Assembly (NCBI GenBank): GCA_030045215.1 | Contig: JASIBJ010000408.1 | Location: 1-6,046, forward strand | Direction of reading: 5' to 3' | DNA: 6,046 nt | Source: Streptosporangiaceae bacterium | GTDB taxonomy: Bacteria; Actinomycetota; Actinomycetes; Streptosporangiales; Streptosporangiaceae | In this document: one piece after another, positions 5,592 to 6,046 of the stretch | Layout: every line of letters begins with the position of its first letter | Position numbering within the stretch: the stretch's first letter is position 1 | Notes under the pieces: model-generated | Databases searched by the model: none | Seen by the model: only the letters and a program-made list of their open reading frames with translations | What the model was told of the DNA's origin: nothing | Made by a program: the position numbers and the translations under genes

Positions 5592-5960
5592 GTGACCACT
5601 ATGCACGCCTTGGCTATCGGCGTCATTAACCCGACAGCCCTGAGCATCATCAACTGGGTTTTCTGGATACTGCTGCTCGCCGCCTTCGTGGTCGAGACCT
5701 GGGCCTTCATCCACGCCATCCTTCAGCCGAGCGAGTCCTTTACCGCGGCAGGCAAGCAGACTAAGCCGCTGTGGCTGATCATCTTGGGCGTCGCCTTCCT
5801 CATCGGCGTCGGAGGCGCGATCGGATACCTGGCGCTGCTGAGCTTCTTCCCGATCATCGCGTTCGTAGCGGCGGCGATCTACCTCGTCGACGTCAAGCCG
5901 AAGATCAAGCAGGTCCGTACCAGGCCTGGCACCCGGCAGGGCCCGTACGGTCCCTGGTAG
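5592..5960 (+). CDS. DUF2516-family three-helix membrane protein
   Basis: 122 residues from GTG (an ATG three codons on, 5601, is also possible; neither has a strong ribosome site, AGG at 5577-5579 being nearest). Three hydrophobic segments are predicted at about 19-44, 59-81 and 82-100, so it is an integral membrane protein, with a basic, Gly/Pro-rich tail (101-122) after the last helix. The pattern, including TAAGKQTKPLWLIIL between helices 1 and 2, matches DUF2516, a small actinobacterial family that includes Rv0476. The function is unknown; no catalytic motif is visible. It follows an Rv0474-like regulator, as in mycobacteria, supporting the assignment and cotranscription. A hairpin covers its last codons (5937-5956). 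Confidence 0.85.
   Translation: MTTMHALAIGVINPTALSIINWVFWILLLAAFVVETWAFIHAILQPSESFTAAGKQTKPLWLIILGVAFLIGVGGAIGYLALLSFFPIIAFVAAAIYLVDVKPKIKQVRTRPGTRQGPYGPW
5937..5956 (+). terminator. Hairpin in the last codons of the DUF2516 gene
   Basis: CAGGGCCC and GGTCCCTG pair around a GTAC loop, with one mismatched pair (C with T). It ends four bases before the last base of the stop codon. The sequence after it has a few T residues (GATTTGT) but no real T-tract. It may slow or end transcription, or simply be a coding coincidence. Confidence 0.3.
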
Positions 5961-5977
5961 TGATTTGTCGGCCGGAG

Positions 5978-6005
5978 GGGTAGTCGCCCGGTGCGCGGCG
6001 ACCCC
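5978..6005 (+). terminator. Intergenic hairpin, possible terminator
   Basis: GTCGCC (5983-5988) and GGCGAC (5997-6002) form a 6-base-pair stem around an 8-base loop, extended by GGG (5978-5980) with CCC (6003-6005) across a 2-base TA bulge. It is GC-rich with no following T-tract, as is common for actinobacterial terminators. It lies between the DUF2516 stop and the next predicted promoter. Confidence 0.4.
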
Positions 6006-6010
6006 GGCGC

Positions 6011-6016
6011 TAGGCT
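6011..6016 (+). promoter_or_regulatory. Possible -10 box for the next gene
   Basis: TAGGCT fits TAnnnT and would start a transcript near 6023. No good -35 is seen. It is supported mainly by the Shine-Dalgarno 25 bases downstream. Confidence 0.35.
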
Positions 6017-6040
6017 CGGGCTCTGACGACGGCGAGCACC

Positions 6041-6046
6041 GGGAGG
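6041..6046 (+). promoter_or_regulatory. Shine-Dalgarno of a gene starting beyond the window
   Basis: GGGAGG, the last six bases of the window, is a near-consensus ribosome-binding site. A plus-strand start codon is expected about 5-8 bases past the right edge. By mycobacterial synteny the gene could be an Rv0477 or deoC neighbour, but this cannot be seen. Confidence 0.45.

Noticed and set aside
5049..5714. 221-codon minus-strand frame opposite the XRE and DUF2516 genes
   Set aside because: Antisense shadow spanning two well-supported plus-strand genes; no domain recognised.

Overview
The window is GC-rich and almost fully coding, and it reads as chromosomal core DNA of a high-GC actinobacterium. 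Three things point there: many GTG/TTG starts, TAnnnT-type -10 elements lying 6 bases before start codons (leaderless layout), and protein families typical of the group (an actinobacterial-type D-aminoacyl-tRNA deacylase, and an Rv0474-like XRE regulator followed by a DUF2516 membrane protein). Genus cannot be read from the sequence. I see no phage, transposase, CRISPR array, rRNA or tRNA. No gene-free stretch exceeds 300 bases; the longest is the 242-base divergent gap at 2760-3001, which holds a direct-repeat cluster.

Layout. 1-1276 (minus) is the first 425 codons of radA, the Sms-type DNA-repair and recombination ATPase, cut by the left edge. A 200-base divergent control region (1277-1476) separates it from a plus-strand TIM-barrel sugar-phosphate isomerase/epimerase-like gene (1477-2331). 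That gene meets the minus-strand dtd gene (2334-2759) tail to tail with 2 bases between stops. The dtd/BKACE divergent gap contains two versions of a repeat unit, the shorter apparently a 44-base deletion derivative of the longer. Then a plus-strand operon: a BKACE-family (DUF849) beta-keto acid cleavage enzyme (3002-3868) and, 7 bases on, an L-asparaginase of the ReAV-like family (3876-4847). A 69-base gap with a leaderless promoter and a likely autoregulatory inverted repeat precedes an XRE regulator with a long acidic tail (4917-5582) and a three-helix DUF2516 membrane protein (5592-5960). The last 86 bases hold a strong hairpin, a -10-like box and a Shine-Dalgarno sequence ending at the last base, so another plus-strand gene should start just outside.

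How the genes fit. radA and dtd are housekeeping genes for recombination repair and translation quality control. The BKACE-asparaginase pair looks like a small catabolic operon acting on a beta-keto acid and on asparagine or a related amide; its real substrate is open. The regulator-DUF2516 pair matches a conserved mycobacterial neighbourhood (Rv0474 to Rv0476), here without an hbhA-like gene between them. Nothing here is clearly a new multi-gene system. The best candidates for a second look are the repeat cluster that replaces the dtd/BKACE promoter region, the operator upstream of the regulator, and the start sites of the isomerase and asparaginase genes.
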